64,000 bases of DNA from Paraphoma chrysanthemicola (GCA_020744225.1 JAGMWG010000005.1:1736001-1800000), one strand, 5' to 3'; numbered from the stretch's first letter, positions 22,791 to 36,248 are shown. Program-made: numbers and translations. The notes: generated from the letters alone by a model not told the origin.

Positions 22791-23167
22791 GGCGGGCAAC
22801 GTCTGGGCAATGGCAAATGTGACAAGTCGTTCGTAAACAACACCGTCGGAAGTCTGCGGTGTTGTTGAAGTTAGGCTACCAATAACAAACTTGAGATGGA
22901 GCTCTGCCTTCTGCTTAACCACAATGATATGTAATCTTACACCGCTCGAGCTTTAGGCAGCCGCATTCGCGCAGAACTAACGGACAAATAGCGGAAGCAC
23001 AACACACATCGTATCAGGTTAGCACAACGCCGTTTCCACGTGGGATGGGATGATCGGCACAGGGGTCCACCGCTACGCTAACACTAGCCCTGCCGTACAA
23101 ACTTCGCGATTGATTCCACCGCGACTTCGTCTCGAAAACATTGAATTAACCAACCACACAACACAAA
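22791..23167. other. Divergent intergenic region
   Basis: 377 bp between the helical-repeat gene and the mitochondrial-type gene. Nothing specific was recognised. Confidence 0.4.
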
Positions 23168-23870
23168 ATGGAGCCCTCAATCTGCCTGCGCCAACTCCTG
23201 CGCGCACCAGTATACATTCGCAACACCGTCCTCCTCCCACCTTCCCGCCCGCATTTCCGCACCTTCGCCCTCCTCGCTCCAACACCCGCACTCACGCGCT
23301 CGCTCTCGCTGCCACGCATCATCCAGCCGAGTTTCTGGGCCTCCATGATCCCCAAGCCGCTGCGGCGCCGGTCAGAAGTATCGCATGAGCCACGGGGCTG
23401 GAATCCCGCTACACCGTACATAATCCTAGGCTTGCTGGTGGGCAGCCAGGCGATTCAAATATTGTGGTTGAAGCAGGAAAAGGGGCATGCGTTGAGGAGA
23501 GCAGAGGCGAAGATTGGGTTGTTGAAAGAAGTGATTGAGAGGGTGCAGAGGGGGGAAGATGTGGATGTTGAGAAGATGTTGGGGACGGGGGATGAGGTGA
23601 AGGAGAAGGAGTGGGCGGATGGTAAGTGTTTTACTCGATATTAAGAGTCTTGTGGGATAGGTGGCTAATTGGTGTGTTTTAGTGCTGAAGGAAATCGAGG
23701 AGGAAGAAACGCTGTTTCAGAGTAAGAAGAGGAGAAAGGCGTTGAGATTGGCAGCGGAGGAAGAAGCGGCGCAAGAGCAGGAGCGAAATGCGAAGGAGGA
23801 GTTCGTTAAGGATGAGCGGGGCGATTTGAGGCCGAAGGTTGAGAGTGTAAATGGCGTACGATTCTATTAA
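23168..23870 (+). CDS. Predicted mitochondrial inner-membrane protein, unknown function
   Basis: Two exons, 23168-23621 and 23683-23870 (61 bp intron), give 213 aa. The N-terminus is rich in Arg, Leu, Pro and Ser without acidic residues (CLRQLLRAPVYIRNTVLLPP), as in a mitochondrial presequence. One membrane segment (TPYIILGLLVGSQAIQILWL, about residues 80-100) is followed by a long charged coiled coil (RRAEAKIGLLKEVIERVQRGEDVDVEKML, then KEIEEEETLFQSKKRRKALRLAAEEEA). The architecture of one TM plus a matrix or intermembrane helix recalls small fungal assembly factors, possibly the DUF5321 family, but I cannot assign a function. The protein ends a few bases before the next convergent gene. Confidence 0.65.
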
Positions 23871-24030
23871 GCTGCCTGCAGCATTGGACAAGCGATGCTA
23901 TGTAAGAATATGGAAAGTACGGGTCGCGCCGAGGAGCACAAGTGCCGGATCCAAATGCCCATGCTCGGAGACACCGCCTTCTGTCCCAAGACCAACCAGC
24001 CCATCTTTCAAGCCACCAGTTCGGTTCTCC

Positions 24031-25396
24031 CTAATGTACCTCCTTCTCAGCCACCTTCCTCGCCTCCAGCGTCTTCATTTCCTTCTCACGCTTCAACCGC
24101 TCCGCCCGCTTCTTATTCCCCGCATTATTCGACTGCTTCGTATTCCCCCTCGCATCCGGATTATCACACAGCAGCGACAACGTAACCCCGCCCCTCAACG
24201 CATCGTCCACCGTTGCCTTATTAATCCTCAAATGATGGCAAATGCGCACGAGCCGCATTTCAATGCTGTGCTCGCCGAGATCCTTGAGTTTGCCGCGCAC
24301 CACGTGCTTGTGGTAGATCTTGGGCCGGTTGTAACCGCGCTCGTGCACGGCGAGCGCTTCGTCGAAGAGCTGGTGCGCGGTGGCTTCGAGGTCGGATTGC
24401 TCAAAGGCGGTTTCTTGGGTGAAGCGTGTGCGGTGGATGGACGAGGCGTTGTCGGTGATTTTGGAGATGTCGATCATGGCGTCGTAGAGTTTGTGGACCC
24501 AGTACTGGCCTGCGAGAAGGACGTTACGTTAGCGAAGTTATGTGGTGAATGGTAAGAGGGGTCCACGTACGACCATAGCGCTTGACGCGTTCGAGATCTG
24601 TCAGCTGTGTCTTGGGCGCGACGCGAATGCGCTTGCGGTGTTGGCGAGCTTCCTCGGAGGTGGTGAACATTGCTGCATATGCAGGGTAGATGGGCGGGAT
24701 CGCATTCGGAGCCGGATTGAGTAAGGAGACATCGACGAGAGGTGCGTAGGTCTCTTCCTTGGGAGGTTCGGGTGTACGCGTCTGCTCGTAGGGGGCGAAA
24801 GGTGCTGCATAAGGAGGATAGATGAGTGACGTAGCATTCAAAGCCGGATCGACTTCTGAGTAGGATACTTCCTTGGGAGGTTCGGGCTGGCGCGGTGCCA
24901 TGACTGGAGCTGCGGGAGCTGACCGACGCCGGTACAGGGACGCATAATTGCGGTTGTAAATCGCATCGAGCACTTCATGAGGCAACTGACTCAGAAAAGC
25001 AAGCTTTTCTTCTCGCGAGTACTGGGTTGAGTTCACCATTTCAGGTATCCGTGCAATGATATGCAGCACTTTGGGGTCAAAGTTGGATGGAGACCATGTC
25101 GTTGCCTCTGTCGACAAGCTGGATGCATGTATGACTTGCTGGTTGGGAAGAACGCCGGAGTAACTGGGAGGAGGGATTTGGGGCCTCGTAGAAATCCTGG
25201 ATGCATCGTTGACTTGCTGTTCGTGTCGAAGACCCGGATAGCTTGGAGGAGGCATTTGAGTCCTGCTCGACATCCTCGCTGCATCTGCAGCTTGTTGGTT
25301 GCGACGAACGCCAGAGTAGTGTAGAGGAGGCATTCCAGACATTGTAGATCTGTTCGTTGACACCAGCTGATTAGAACTATTGACGACCGGCGCCAA
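24031..25396 (-). CDS. Uncharacterised protein with N-terminal tandem repeats
   Basis: Two exons, 25396-24571 and 24509-24031, join in frame to 434 aa. Residues about 20-95 hold three imperfect repeats of the form PPxYxGxxxxQQxxxAxxxST. Residues about 165-245 hold two longer ones built on EPPKExxYxxxD, NAxxxIYPxYAAxF. The C-terminal half is compact and charged: VKRYGRQYWVHKLYDAM, DLEATAHQLFDEALAVHERGYN, IYHKHVVRGKLKDLGEHSIEMRLVRIC, DDALRGGVTLSLLCDNPDAR and a Lys-rich tail. This C-terminal part looks like a conserved Dothideomycete domain of unknown function (NKKRAERLK is typical of its end). It is not a known enzyme. The second ATG at residue 19 (MSGMPP) may be the real start. Confidence 0.6.
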
Positions 25397-26243
25397 TGGT
25401 AGAATGTTGCCTGAGAAACTTGGTGTTGACCAAAAGAGAGATGCAAGTATCGCGAGAAGGGATTATGGTCAAAATAGATCGTGACTCCAAAAACTTTTGT
25501 TGACAAGAGAGTTGGCCAGTGTAAGCAAAATATACAAGGACTTGTTCAGGACTCGAGCGTGTCCATTGTGACGCCGAGAAACAATAGAGTGTCGAGTAGC
25601 CCTGGCAACAATTGCGCTGCTATGGCGTTACTCGCGCGAGCGATGGCGAGACTTGGTATTGTGAACCAAAGCGCCGGCATTGATGCTGCGAGTTTGCGTG
25701 AAAGATGATATTGTGCTGTCCGCGTACAATAAGAAATCGGCGTGCAGAAGGGCGAGCGAGCTGCATCTGACTTTCACTTTCACTTGGTCGACCAGCGCAT
25801 CGTGACCGTCGGAATATCGAAACATTGTATGCCGGAAGCCGTATAAGAAATAGAAAAGATGTAGAAAGAGATGTTTGCTTGTAATAGACAGAGTTGACAA
25901 TCCTGGTTGCTTCAATGGTGCCTCGGACGCTGTCACAGTCGAGTGAAGGCATTAACATGTCACGTGACGTTCAAAGTGTCCATCACTGTATTTTGTGATG
26001 AGGTCTTCGAACAGATGAGCAAAAGGTTTGACACTGTTCCATAGACTAGCAGGGACAGGCGAAGAAGTAAAATTGCCGACAAATCAAGAAGCTCAAATTG
26101 CACACATGTATATTACAATCGTGATCCCATGATATCCATCTCAGATGTTTCATCAAGACGCCAAAGGAAACCCTGCACAATAACATGCCGATTGGGTATG
26201 ATGTGGAACGCCACATGAACCAAAAGAAATTACACAGCTAACA
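25397..26243. other. Intergenic region
   Basis: About 850 bp between the repeat protein's start and the KelA stop codon. Short overlapping frames near 25620-25958 show no domain. Confidence 0.4.
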
Positions 26244-29200
26244 TTACGAAGTGCCTGACAGTGTTGCCGGCGGTGGTTTCGACGCTGTGGCTTGGTTGCC
26301 AAACGCATTTTCCTTCCCTGACTCCACCTCTGATTTATTCTCTGCATCAACTCGCGTCCTCCATTCTGAGAGAGAATCGCTCAAATCGTTCTTGTCGTTT
26401 GTAGGGTTACGCTCAAAGTCAAATCGGTCGCTCAATCGATACGCCTTATTTGTGGTTTCCCAGTGTGATCGTAAAGCATCCAATTCCGATGCGAGGTTGT
26501 CCAGTGCCATAGAGTTCCGCGTTGCCGTAGAACCACGGCGATTGTTAGCGTCTGGAGTGCTTGAGCCTTCATCATGGCTATAGAGGGAGTCTGCAGAAGC
26601 GACGCTGTCATGTCCACGATGGTGAGCACGGTGTTCGTTCGGCTCGTTGGCTGGGATTTGCGACTGTCGGCGGTAACTGTCTACGGATGTCTCGAATTGA
26701 TCGAGGAACATTTGCACTCGGCTCTCTGCTTCACGTGCGCGCTCTTCTACAAGCGCGTGTTGGCGTTGGAGAGCCTCGAGATCGAGACGGGTCTGGTCCG
26801 CCTTTGTCTCAGCCTCTTTGATGGTTTTAGCCGCAGTCTCTGCTTCATGGCGCGAGGACGCGAGGTCCGACTGTAGTCTTGCGATTTGACCCTCGAGGGT
26901 TGAGACGGATGCCTTCATCTTCTCTTGCACTTCCAAAACTTGGGCCTGAAGCTTCGCCTTTTCTTCATTTTGATCATTGCTCTGGCCCTTGGCCAGACTA
27001 GTCGATTCGTCGCGAGCTTTTACGAGTTCTTCCTCCAGCCTCGAGTTCGCAGTCTTGTAGCGATCAAGTTCTTGTTTCATCTTGGTCAGCATCTTTTCGG
27101 TGCCTCGAAGATATTGAACGGCGGCCTTGTGATCATTGCCCAGAGCCTGCAGTTTCTCTTCCCATTCTTTACTGACTTCATGCTCGCGCTGCTCGAATGA
27201 AGATTTGAGCTCCTCATGTACCTTGTTCATAGTGTCGATTTGTTGCTCTAGCTCTCGCACGCGATTGAGTTCAGGTGTCCCAAAGCGAGAGTTGGGACTG
27301 TCTAATACTCGAGAACGTCGAGCGTCAACCGCATTGACGCCCCGCTCTTCCAGAAGATTCCGCAAAGTCTTCAATTGAACCTCAAAAGCATTGCTATCCA
27401 GACGCAAACGCTCGTGTTGTTGACGAAGCTCAGCCTTCTCGGCTTCAGAAGCATGCATGTCTCGCATTGACTGTTGCAACTGTTTGCGGATGGTAAGACC
27501 TTCTCGACTGGATTGCTCTTGATAAGCTTCGAGACCAGCGATTCGTTCTTCCGCCCGACGCAGCTTTTCGGACGCTTGATCAGCAGCTGCTTGGTTCTTG
27601 CGGGCCAAGGAAGTGGCAGTCTCGACTTGCTCTTTGAGTATCGCAACTCTCTCATGTACTGTGTCCTCATTCAAGTAGCTTGGCAGGGCGGCCTTGTCTA
27701 GTCCGTTCATCACAGCCTGTCGATGGAAACGAGCCTCTTCGGCATGTTTTTCCGCCAATTCCTCTGCATCACGAAGCTTTAGGGACGTCGTGTCAAGCTC
27801 GATAACGCGGCTCTCATGCTCGGAGCGGAGTTGAGCCAGCTTTTGTCGAAGTTGATCGCTTTGCAGTCGTTCTTCCTCGAGCTTCTGCTCCAGTAGAGTA
27901 GATTTCTCAGACGATGCGGCAACAGCGTCACGTAATGACTGAAGGACAGCTGTGTGTCGCTGAGAGTCATCAGTATATCGTGCGAGCCTAGCGGTCAGCT
28001 CCTGCTTGTCAACGGCTAGCAGCTTAGCAGAGGAACCTGTCTCAGCAGCAGTGGCGGCGGTTTCCCTCGCCACACGCTGTGCTTCGTGAAGCTCGGCACG
28101 CAGGCTTTCGTAGTCTGCGGTAGCTTTTTGTCTCGTCGAATCGAGTTCATACACTCGCTTCTGGGCAGCTTCCGCGGTCTCTTCTGCGAGTCTTTTCGCC
28201 TTCTTCTCGGATTGAAGCTCGGCAGCGATCTTCTCTAGTCTAGTGGTCAAATCACTTTGTGCCGCCAGGGAGGCGGCGAGGCGGCGATTGACGTCCTGAA
28301 TGCGATCGTGATCAGGTGTTCCTACGCTGCGAGTCGCATCTGGCTGTGGGGTTCCACTTTGACTTCCGCCGCCATGGGCAGCTAGTTTGGTTTTTGCGTA
28401 AATGGCTTCGTTGACTGCTGCATCTCGCTGTCTTTCCACCTCGGCAATACGCTGGGCCGCTTCTTCCCCTTGGGAGCGAATAGAGGTCTGCACTCGATCA
28501 AGCTCAGATTTCATTCTGAAGAGTGCCTCAAGAAGTGGCTTGTCTTCATCCCGCAAAGCATCAGTGGACCGCTCGTCGAACATGGGACTTGTTGATGAGC
28601 CAGGATTGTAACCCGCTTTGCGGGCCAGTGCGAGTTCCGAGGCATACCAAGCATTCCGGCTCTTTGCAAGTTCGAGATCGCGGAAAATATCGTCGTTCTG
28701 TTGCGTGCCTGGGGGCGATACGCCCAGTCCGCTATCTATGGGACGCTGTTCGCTCTCGCTCCGTCTTTGCGGTGTGTCTAACGAACGTCTTGGCGTGGAT
28801 TGATCGGAGCTGTCCTGAGATTGTTGTTGTCGGTGCGAGCGGGATGTGTTCCTTGAACCGATACTGCCAGAACGGGTAGTGTCCATCGACTCTTTTGGTG
28901 TGCGTTGGCTAACAGCATCTGATGTCTTGCGTGACATCTCCGTGTTGGCAGAAGGGCTTTCGTGGCTTGATGGTGATCTATTCTCCCTGTCGAGAGCACC
29001 AGCCATTCCCGTATCCAGTGGTGGACCATACGAACGATCACCTTTGGTCGGTGTCTTGCTTCTCGCATTGTTTGCAACTTGTGGGGCGAATCCATTGGTC
29101 CGCGGCTGCGGCGGCTGCTGGAGCGGTGGAGGACCTGGAGGTGGCTGTCCTGCCGCACGAGGCAGACGAGAGCCTGCACCCATGCCGTTCGCCATCGGAT

Positions 29201-30840
29201 CAGGTCCTCGTGAAAGCTGTGGTCCGGGAAGCATACTTTCGCGCGCAGCAGATGACGCGATTTTGCCTTGTGGTATGTTGCTCCTATCACCGCCACTCAG
29301 CTTCCGTGGTGTATTCAGAGCTGGCTGAGAAGGTGCTCCCTCATTTGGCGGATACCGAATCTTGGACGTGTCGAGGATGTATGCCATACTAAGCTCGTTC
29401 CTGTCACTGGCAGAAGAGCTCGGCTCCCCCGCCATGACAACAACGTGTTTTCCAAAGGCAGTCATGCTGTGTCCGGATCGTGCGGATGGTGAATGACCCA
29501 TGTTCTGGAACATGTACCAGCGGCGGGATGTAATACGAAAAGCAGCCAGATCCCCAAGATCAACACCCTCTTGAGTGCGACCACCGAAGATATACATTGT
29601 GTCATTCACGAGGGCTGCAGAGTGCCCTTCGCGTGCGACTGGTATGTATCCAATACAGTCCAGTTCTGTCCAAGTATTCGTACGCGGCTCGTATGTCCAG
29701 ACATCGTTGAACCAAGTGATGCCATCAGTGCCTCCGAAACTGGAAAACATCAGTAATCTTGCTCATACGTTAAAAAGATTGGAGCACTTACAGATATAAC
29801 TTGTCATTCCAGGTAATGACGGAGTGATTAGTACGTGCTGGTGGAGATCTTCCTTGAGGTGATGCCTGATCCTTATTGTTCTGTAGCAGAACCTCCCAAC
29901 GGCTCGCAGAGGACTGCAGGGAGTTCAGATCGAATGCAACAAGATCGTTGAAGAAGAAGCCTTCGACTTGTCCGCCAAAGATGTATATCCTGGATCCAAG
30001 GATATTAAGAGTATGCCCGTAGCGGCCTGTTGGTCGTGGTCCTTGCGGCAGAGCCCGCGACCAATGCTTTGTTGCTACTCTCAGTTAGCGCGCATTCCTC
30101 TGAAGTACAAGCAAAGTGCCTACATGTGTTCAACAGGTACAGCGTGTCGTCCAGGTCGTCGTTGTCGGCGAGTTTTGTGTCGCCTCCGAACACAATGAAA
30201 GCGTTGCCTACGAGCAAACTTGCGTGTCCGACGCGAGGGCCAGGGCCGTCACCCGTGGTGGAGATTGGGTAGCAGGCCATGCTCCCATTGCCCATTTCCG
30301 TCAGCCATAGATCGCCCTTGACAGTTGCGCCTCCAACGAGGCCTCCCATGAGGTAGATTGTGCCATCCTTGGACGCCGTCGAGTTGATGGCAGCGCCGTA
30401 GCGCGGGAACGGGTTGCCAGCGGTGAAGTTGAGGCGGCGCGATGCCCAGGGATAGGGAGAGTCGGGAGCGTTGCCCATGAGTCTGCCGGCCTACAAGTTG
30501 CGTTAGCCTGTGCTGAGCGCAAAACAATCGCCACGATACGCATTGAAAATTTGTATGAACATACCTGTGCATTGGAGTCGGCGCGCTCTCTCAGCGCTTT
30601 AGGCTCGGGCGTGGTCGCGTTGGGCTGATTCTGCAGAGAGCTGAGCGAGTTATTCACGCTACCTCCTGGCGTAGGAGTCTGCGACTGGGGCGCAGGTCTG
30701 CTCTTCTCGATATCGCGGACGCCTCCCCCATTGATGAGGGGCGCGGGTGGTGCTTGGCCATGCGACGATGTAATTTCGCGCGTTGCAGCTGGGAGGGCGC
30801 TGGACTGCTGCTTGCTCTTCTTTCCAAACAGGAAGGACAT
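26244..30840 (-). CDS. kelA: Kelch-repeat cell-end marker (Tea1/KelA)
   Basis: Four exons (30840-30565, 30490-30124, 30074-29792, 29739-26244) give 1,473 aa in frame. After a Ser/Pro-rich start (MSFLFGKKSKQQ) come at least six kelch blades between residues about 95 and 440: YPWASRRLNFTAGNPFPRYG, GDGPGPRVGHASLLVG, RPTGRYGHTLNILG, PPARTNHSVITWNDKLYLFGG, VAREGHSAALVNDTMYIFGG and SPSARSGHSMTAFGKHVVVMAG. A disordered Ser/Gln/Arg-rich linker (to about 640) leads to a very long coiled coil to about 1,400. Tea1/KelA rides microtubule plus ends to the hyphal tip and marks the growth site with TeaR/Mod5 and formin. The C-terminal SxxGKENAFGN tail is unassigned. It is head to head with KOG1. Confidence 0.88.
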
Positions 30841-31893
30841 GGCGGCGGCTCAAGCTGGGTCGCTTCTGCTGATTACGCTGCCAATCAAGCACGCATTCGA
30901 GCTGCAGCTGCGCAATATGTGCCCTGGGGTGCCGTGCAGACTGTGGGGAGGCTGGAGGCTAGGTGCAGGTGCTCGAGGTCGGTGTTTACGGGTTGTCAGG
31001 CGTGCTGGAGGGCCAAGGGATGTGCGCGCATATCGTGCGTGGTATAGTCAGCGCGCAGAGGGCGGTAGGTCGTGGTTGTGGTTTTGGTTGTGGGCGTTGG
31101 TCTGGAGGCTGGCAGCAGAGGTAGCGATGTCTGGGGCAGCGGAGGTGATGGCGCGCTTGGCAGACGGCCGTTGTGACAGGAGAAGGCCAATGCAGGGCGC
31201 AAAAGGCAAGACGACCAGAGACAGCGTGCCGGCGTGGGAGGCTGGCGATGGTCAGAGTGTCGTCGTAGCGCACAGCGGACTTCCTGTGCCGGACGGGTAG
31301 CAGACACAGACACGCAGACAACTTCTGGCGGCGTCTCAGGGGCGCCGCAAGTGATCGACAGCTTGTCCAGGGTAAGAACGCGACGATTGGCTCGCGCCAG
31401 AGCGTGCATGTGCGCCAATGGCAGAGGAACTCGGAGACTGCAGCATGGCATTCTACTTTGTGTAAAAAATCAGTGCATGGTCGCTCGGGCGGACTGCAGT
31501 CGCATTAGATCGACTAGTAGCATTGCGCACACTTCAATCTGTAAGCAAGAGCATACTATGTAATGAGGCTCTGCCTTCGCTGCATGGCCCCCCGACATGG
31601 CCGGTACCTACATGAGCACGTAGGCGGGGCTCACGTGCCTCACCGCCGGCCCGTTGCGGCCTAGTCGACAGCTGCCCGGAAGCTTGACGCAAATGGTTCA
31701 CCGCGGCATCAACTTCTTTCGTGTTCGCGCATGACTGCAGCTGTCGTCGTGCAGACTGAGAGAGGACTATATACACCCTCTCCACGCCACATACATCCTG
31801 CCTGTCGCTCTCGACTACTAGGCTGAGCTACATGGTCGTGCCTGCCCTCCGCGCCCACAGCAGGCCTCGCGACATGTGCTGTTCGCGCCCGAC
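30841..31893. promoter_or_regulatory. Divergent promoter region KelA / KOG1
   Basis: A 1.05 kb region between divergent genes. Long frames here (e.g. 30731-31300) are low-complexity, overlap KelA's first exon and lack any domain. A shared control region for polarity and TORC1 genes is possible but unproven. Confidence 0.4.
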
Positions 31894-34800
31894 ATGAGAA
31901 CCACCGACGACCGCAGCGGCCCTCCGCTCCCTAACCCGCTCGCCTCACATGCGCCAGCACGCTCCGAAGCGAATGGCATGGCGACAGACGCGTCCCCGCC
32001 ATTGCACCACCACCACGGCGCATCACCGCCCCAGCGCCCTGGCACTGCTGGACGAGACCACATGGAGGGCTCATCAGCACTCGTCGCCTCTGCCACCAAC
32101 GGCACCACCTCTCAGCGACCTTCCATCTCGCGCGCGAGGAGCGACTTTGGGCCCCGGCACCCTGTTCCGCCGCCCGAGAGTGCTGAAGATGGTCATACCG
32201 ATGGCCATTTCAAGATCCGCCATGGCTGGGACGACCAGCTGAACTCGGAGGAGTATAGCAACCTCCTGACGTCGAACTTCTTCATGTATTACACCGACAA
32301 GAAGCACGAGACGGGCGGCCAACCCAAGCACGAAAGCAGCGCTTTCCCCGTGCAGGAGTGGCGCATGAGAGACCGTCTCAAGACCGTCTCTGCGGTGCTT
32401 GCGCTGTGTCTCAATATTGGCGTCGACCCACCCGATGTTATCAAGACGAACCCTTGCGCAAAAGAGGAGTGCTGGATCGACCCAACGGTGACGTCCCAGA
32501 CACCCGGACACACTCCGATGAACCAGATTGGCAAGGCGCTCCAGACACAGTACGAGCAGCTCAGCATGCGCACTCGTTACAAGCTCCTCCTTGACCCCAC
32601 CACCGAAGAGACGAGGAAGTACACTTCAACCCTAAGACGCAATGCGCGCAACGAGCGAGTCCTGTTCCACTACAACGGTCACGGGGTGCCCAAGCCGACG
32701 TCGTCGGGAGAAATCTGGGTTTTCAACCGGAACTACACCCAGTACATTCCTCTGTCACTATACGATTTGCAAAGTTGGATCGGAGCTCCCAGTCTTTTCG
32801 TCTACGACTGCTCCGATGCTGGTCTTATCATTAGCAATTTCAACAGGTTCGCCGAAAAGCATCAGTCAGAATTCGAAGACGCGCGCCGACGGGACCCGAA
32901 CGTCGAGTACACCGACTTCAGTGATTGCATACACCTCGCAGCTTGCAGAGAGAAGGAGTCGCTGCCAACTAATCCCGAGTTACCAGCTGACATGTTCACG
33001 TCGTGTCTCACGGACCCTATAACCATGGCAGTGCAGTTCTTCATCCTTCAAAACCCTCTCCCAAGCAAAGTCAACCTCCGGGATGCGCACAATATCCCTG
33101 GCAAAGTCTCTGAGCGTAGAACGCCAATTGGCGAGCTCAATTGGATCTTCACAGCCATCACGGACACGATCGCTTGGAACTCTCTTTCGAAACCCCTCTT
33201 CAAGAAGTTATTCCGCCAAGATCTCATGGTTGCAGCTCTCTTTCGCAACTACCTTCTTGCCCAGCGAATCATGCGCGTCTATCATTGCCATCCAGTATCC
33301 CATCCAGAGATTCCTCAGACACATGACCATCCTCTGTGGCGCAGCTGGGATCTCGCTGTTGAGCTAATTCTTGCGCAACTCCCCGAGTTGCAAGCAGAAG
33401 CCCGAGGGGAGAAGGACTACGTCTACAAACACTCCGAGTTCTTCTCAGAGCAATTGACCGCCTTCGAAGTGTATTTGACACAAGGTGCTGTAGAGCAGAA
33501 GATCCCTGAGCAGCTGCCCATTGTGCTCCAGGTCCTGCTCAGCCAAGTTCACCGACTTCGTGCGCTCATCCTACTATCAAGTTTCCTGGATCACGGGCCT
33601 TGGGCCGTCAACCTCGCTCTTAGTATAGGAATCTTCCCGTATGTGTTGAAGCTTCTGCAGTCGCAGGCCAACGAGCTCAAGCCTGTCATGGTCTTCATCT
33701 GGGCACGCATTTTGGCCGTGGATCAGTCTTGCCAGGCTGACTTGCTCAAAGACAATGGTTACCAATATTTTATCAACATATTCAACCCTAATTCAGGCAT
33801 CCCAATTCAGAACGCCAGCGAACATCGAGCGATGTGCGCATTCATTATTTCCATGTTCTGCAAAGACTACAACCAAGGACAACGGGCTTCACTGAGCACA
33901 GAGCTGGTGGAGAGTTGTCTTGATCATCTCAAGGATATGCAAAATCCTCTGCTCAGACAATGGTCCTGCCTATGCTTGAGCAAGCTCTGGATCAATTACG
34001 AAGAGGCCAAGTGGGTAGGGATCCGTTGTATGGCCCACGAGCGACTATGCGAGCTTGTAGTGGATCCAGTCGCCGAGGTCAGAGCTGCTATGCTGCACGC
34101 GCTGGCCTCCTTCCTAGGCATCCGCGACGTCACGGCGCAAGTGGCAAACATCGAGGAATCGATCGCGTCAATGGTCCTTGTCGTAACTATGGATGGTAAT
34201 AGCATGGTACGCAGGGAGCTACTCATGTTCTTTTCTACCTTTGTTGCTCGTTACAAATCGCGCTTTATTGTCGCCGCATACGAACAGTTCGCTGCCGAGA
34301 AGGATACCTCATTGGTAGGCCGTTCAGAGGAGAGAAGCGGCGAAGGTCTATATATGAAGGCGCGGGCATCATCCAATTACGACAGCGCAGAGCACGCTTC
34401 CTGTTCACAGAACACCATTTACTCGGCCATCTGGAAGGAGTTGCTGGTCATGTCTGTCGACCCACATCCTGAAATTGCCAAAGAGGCTGGCATAGTCGTT
34501 GACTACATTTTGATCGCATTGCTGGAGTCGCCGCTGGCCAAATACGCACAGCCACACTTGGAGGATGCTGTCAAGAAACTCCCCGCTGCACGTCCCTCAC
34601 GTCGCGCGGCAGAGGATGTACCCAGCCAGCAGAGCCCAGTCCACCCGCCCACACCTACGAAAGAATCCACTTATTTGTCGCTTTTCGGAGGCATTCGCAA
34701 ATCTACAAGTGTTGGTGCTTCTCTAAAAAGCCTTTGGACTGGGCATGATTCCACCACAATCCCTCCAAAGTCACCATCGAAACTGAAAGTCGAAGATGCG

Positions 34801-36248
34801 CCTTCTGCTCCTGTAGAGTCAAGGCCTCACACTCCAGAAAGGTACAACGTGGAGGAAGAGCCTAAGTCGAGGGGGTTCAGGCCTCGGGACATGACTCAGC
34901 AACCCGAGATACCCTTGAGAAGTGTCTTTTTCGAGTGGTCTGTTGAGTACTTCAGGGAACCTCAAATGAAACCAACAGAAGCAGATGAGCCCGGTAGCAC
35001 CGACTACAATGGCAGACTTTGGCGTCGGAACCGCAACGATAAGATCATTGCAGAGACACAGCCTCTTAAGGAAGTTGCTGTGTCAAATCGCTGGGATGTT
35101 CCCCGAGGCTATTTCGACAATCTCAGCCAACCGAGCAAGATGTGCTTTCATCAATTCGAGGATCATCTTGTCGTTACCGACAGTCGAGACACCGTAAACA
35201 TCATCGACTACTCCAAAGGCGTCAACAGGATCAACTGCTTTTCCAACGGTAATCCTATGGATTCTAGGATTACAGACGTTCGATTCATCAATGAAGACGA
35301 CCAAGCATTGCTGATGACGGGCTCCTCAGACGGTGTGATCAAAATCTTCCGGAACTACGACACGAAAGGAAGCACGGAGCTCGTCACAGGCTTCCGGGCC
35401 TTGACCGATCTAGTCCCAAGCAACAAGAACGCCGGCCTTGTATTTGACTGGCAACAAGGTCGCGGCCTGGTACTAGTTGCTGGCGACGTCAAGGTCATTC
35501 GGGTGTGGAATGCAGGCACCGAAGTATGCACCAGCGTAAGAAACCCATGTCCAAAAACTATTCGGCATCAACTGACAGCTGTAGGATCTGCCGGCGAGAT
35601 CAGGTTCCTGCATCACATCTTTGACCTCCGACCAGGTTGAAGGTGATGTCTTCGTTGCTGGATTCGGTGATGGTGCCATTCGGGTTTACGATCAACGCCA
35701 AAAGCCCGCCACTGCTATGGTCAAGGTGTGGAAGGAACACAAGCAATGGATCACCAATGTCCACTTACAGCGTGGTGGTCAGCGCGAGCTCGTGAGTGGC
35801 TGTCGCAGTGGCGAAGTCAAACTATGGGACATTCGCATGGACAAGAGTGTCAAAACAATCGTCGCAACGACGGATCATCTGCGGACGCTTAGTGTTCACG
35901 AACACGCGCCCGTCTTCGCAACGTAAGTTGTTGGACTTCTCGAGCTGTATGCTAAAAGCTGACTTGTCCAGTGGCACGCAAAAACATCGTGTCAAGATCT
36001 TCAACATCAACACCGGCAAGCCGGTATCATATTTTGAACCATACTCTGGGTTCCTGCGGGATCGGTCGGCTCCGATCGCTGCCACCGCGTTCCATCCTCA
36101 TCGACTTATGATTGCTGCCGCTGCAATGTACGATAATCATGTCAACATTTTCGCCTGCCATGAACCAAAGCACACGACTGTCAAGACCGTCAAACTTTGG
36201 GAAGGTCCTAATACTGCGCCGCCGAGTCGCGTATCCACTATGGGCTAA
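31894..36248 (+). CDS. KOG1: TORC1 subunit Kog1 (Raptor)
   Basis: Three exons, 31894-35535, 35585-35922 and 35972-36248, give about 1,418 aa. A Pro/His-rich N-terminus precedes the caspase-like RNC domain: FPVQEWRMRDRLKTVSAVLALCLNIGVDPPD, FHYNGHGVPKPT and LFVYDCSDAGLI. HEAT/armadillo repeats follow (QLPIVLQVLLSQVHRLRAL, SCLCLSKLWINYEEAKWVGIR). After a disordered linker rich in Ser/Pro come WD40 repeats (HQFEDHLVVTDSRDTVNIID, VRFINEDDQALLMTGSSDG, VAGFGDGAIRVYDQR, HQWITNV-like and LVSGCRSGEVKLWDIRMDKS). Kog1 recruits substrates to TOR kinase for nutrient-controlled growth. The ATG at 31894 (MRTTDD) is preferred over one six codons upstream, though the data do not decide. Confidence 0.95.

Noticed and set aside
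30731..31300. 189-codon plus-strand frame between KelA and KOG1
   Set aside because: It overlaps KelA's first exon antisense, is Trp/Gly/Arg-rich from GC-biased DNA, and has no domain or splice support.
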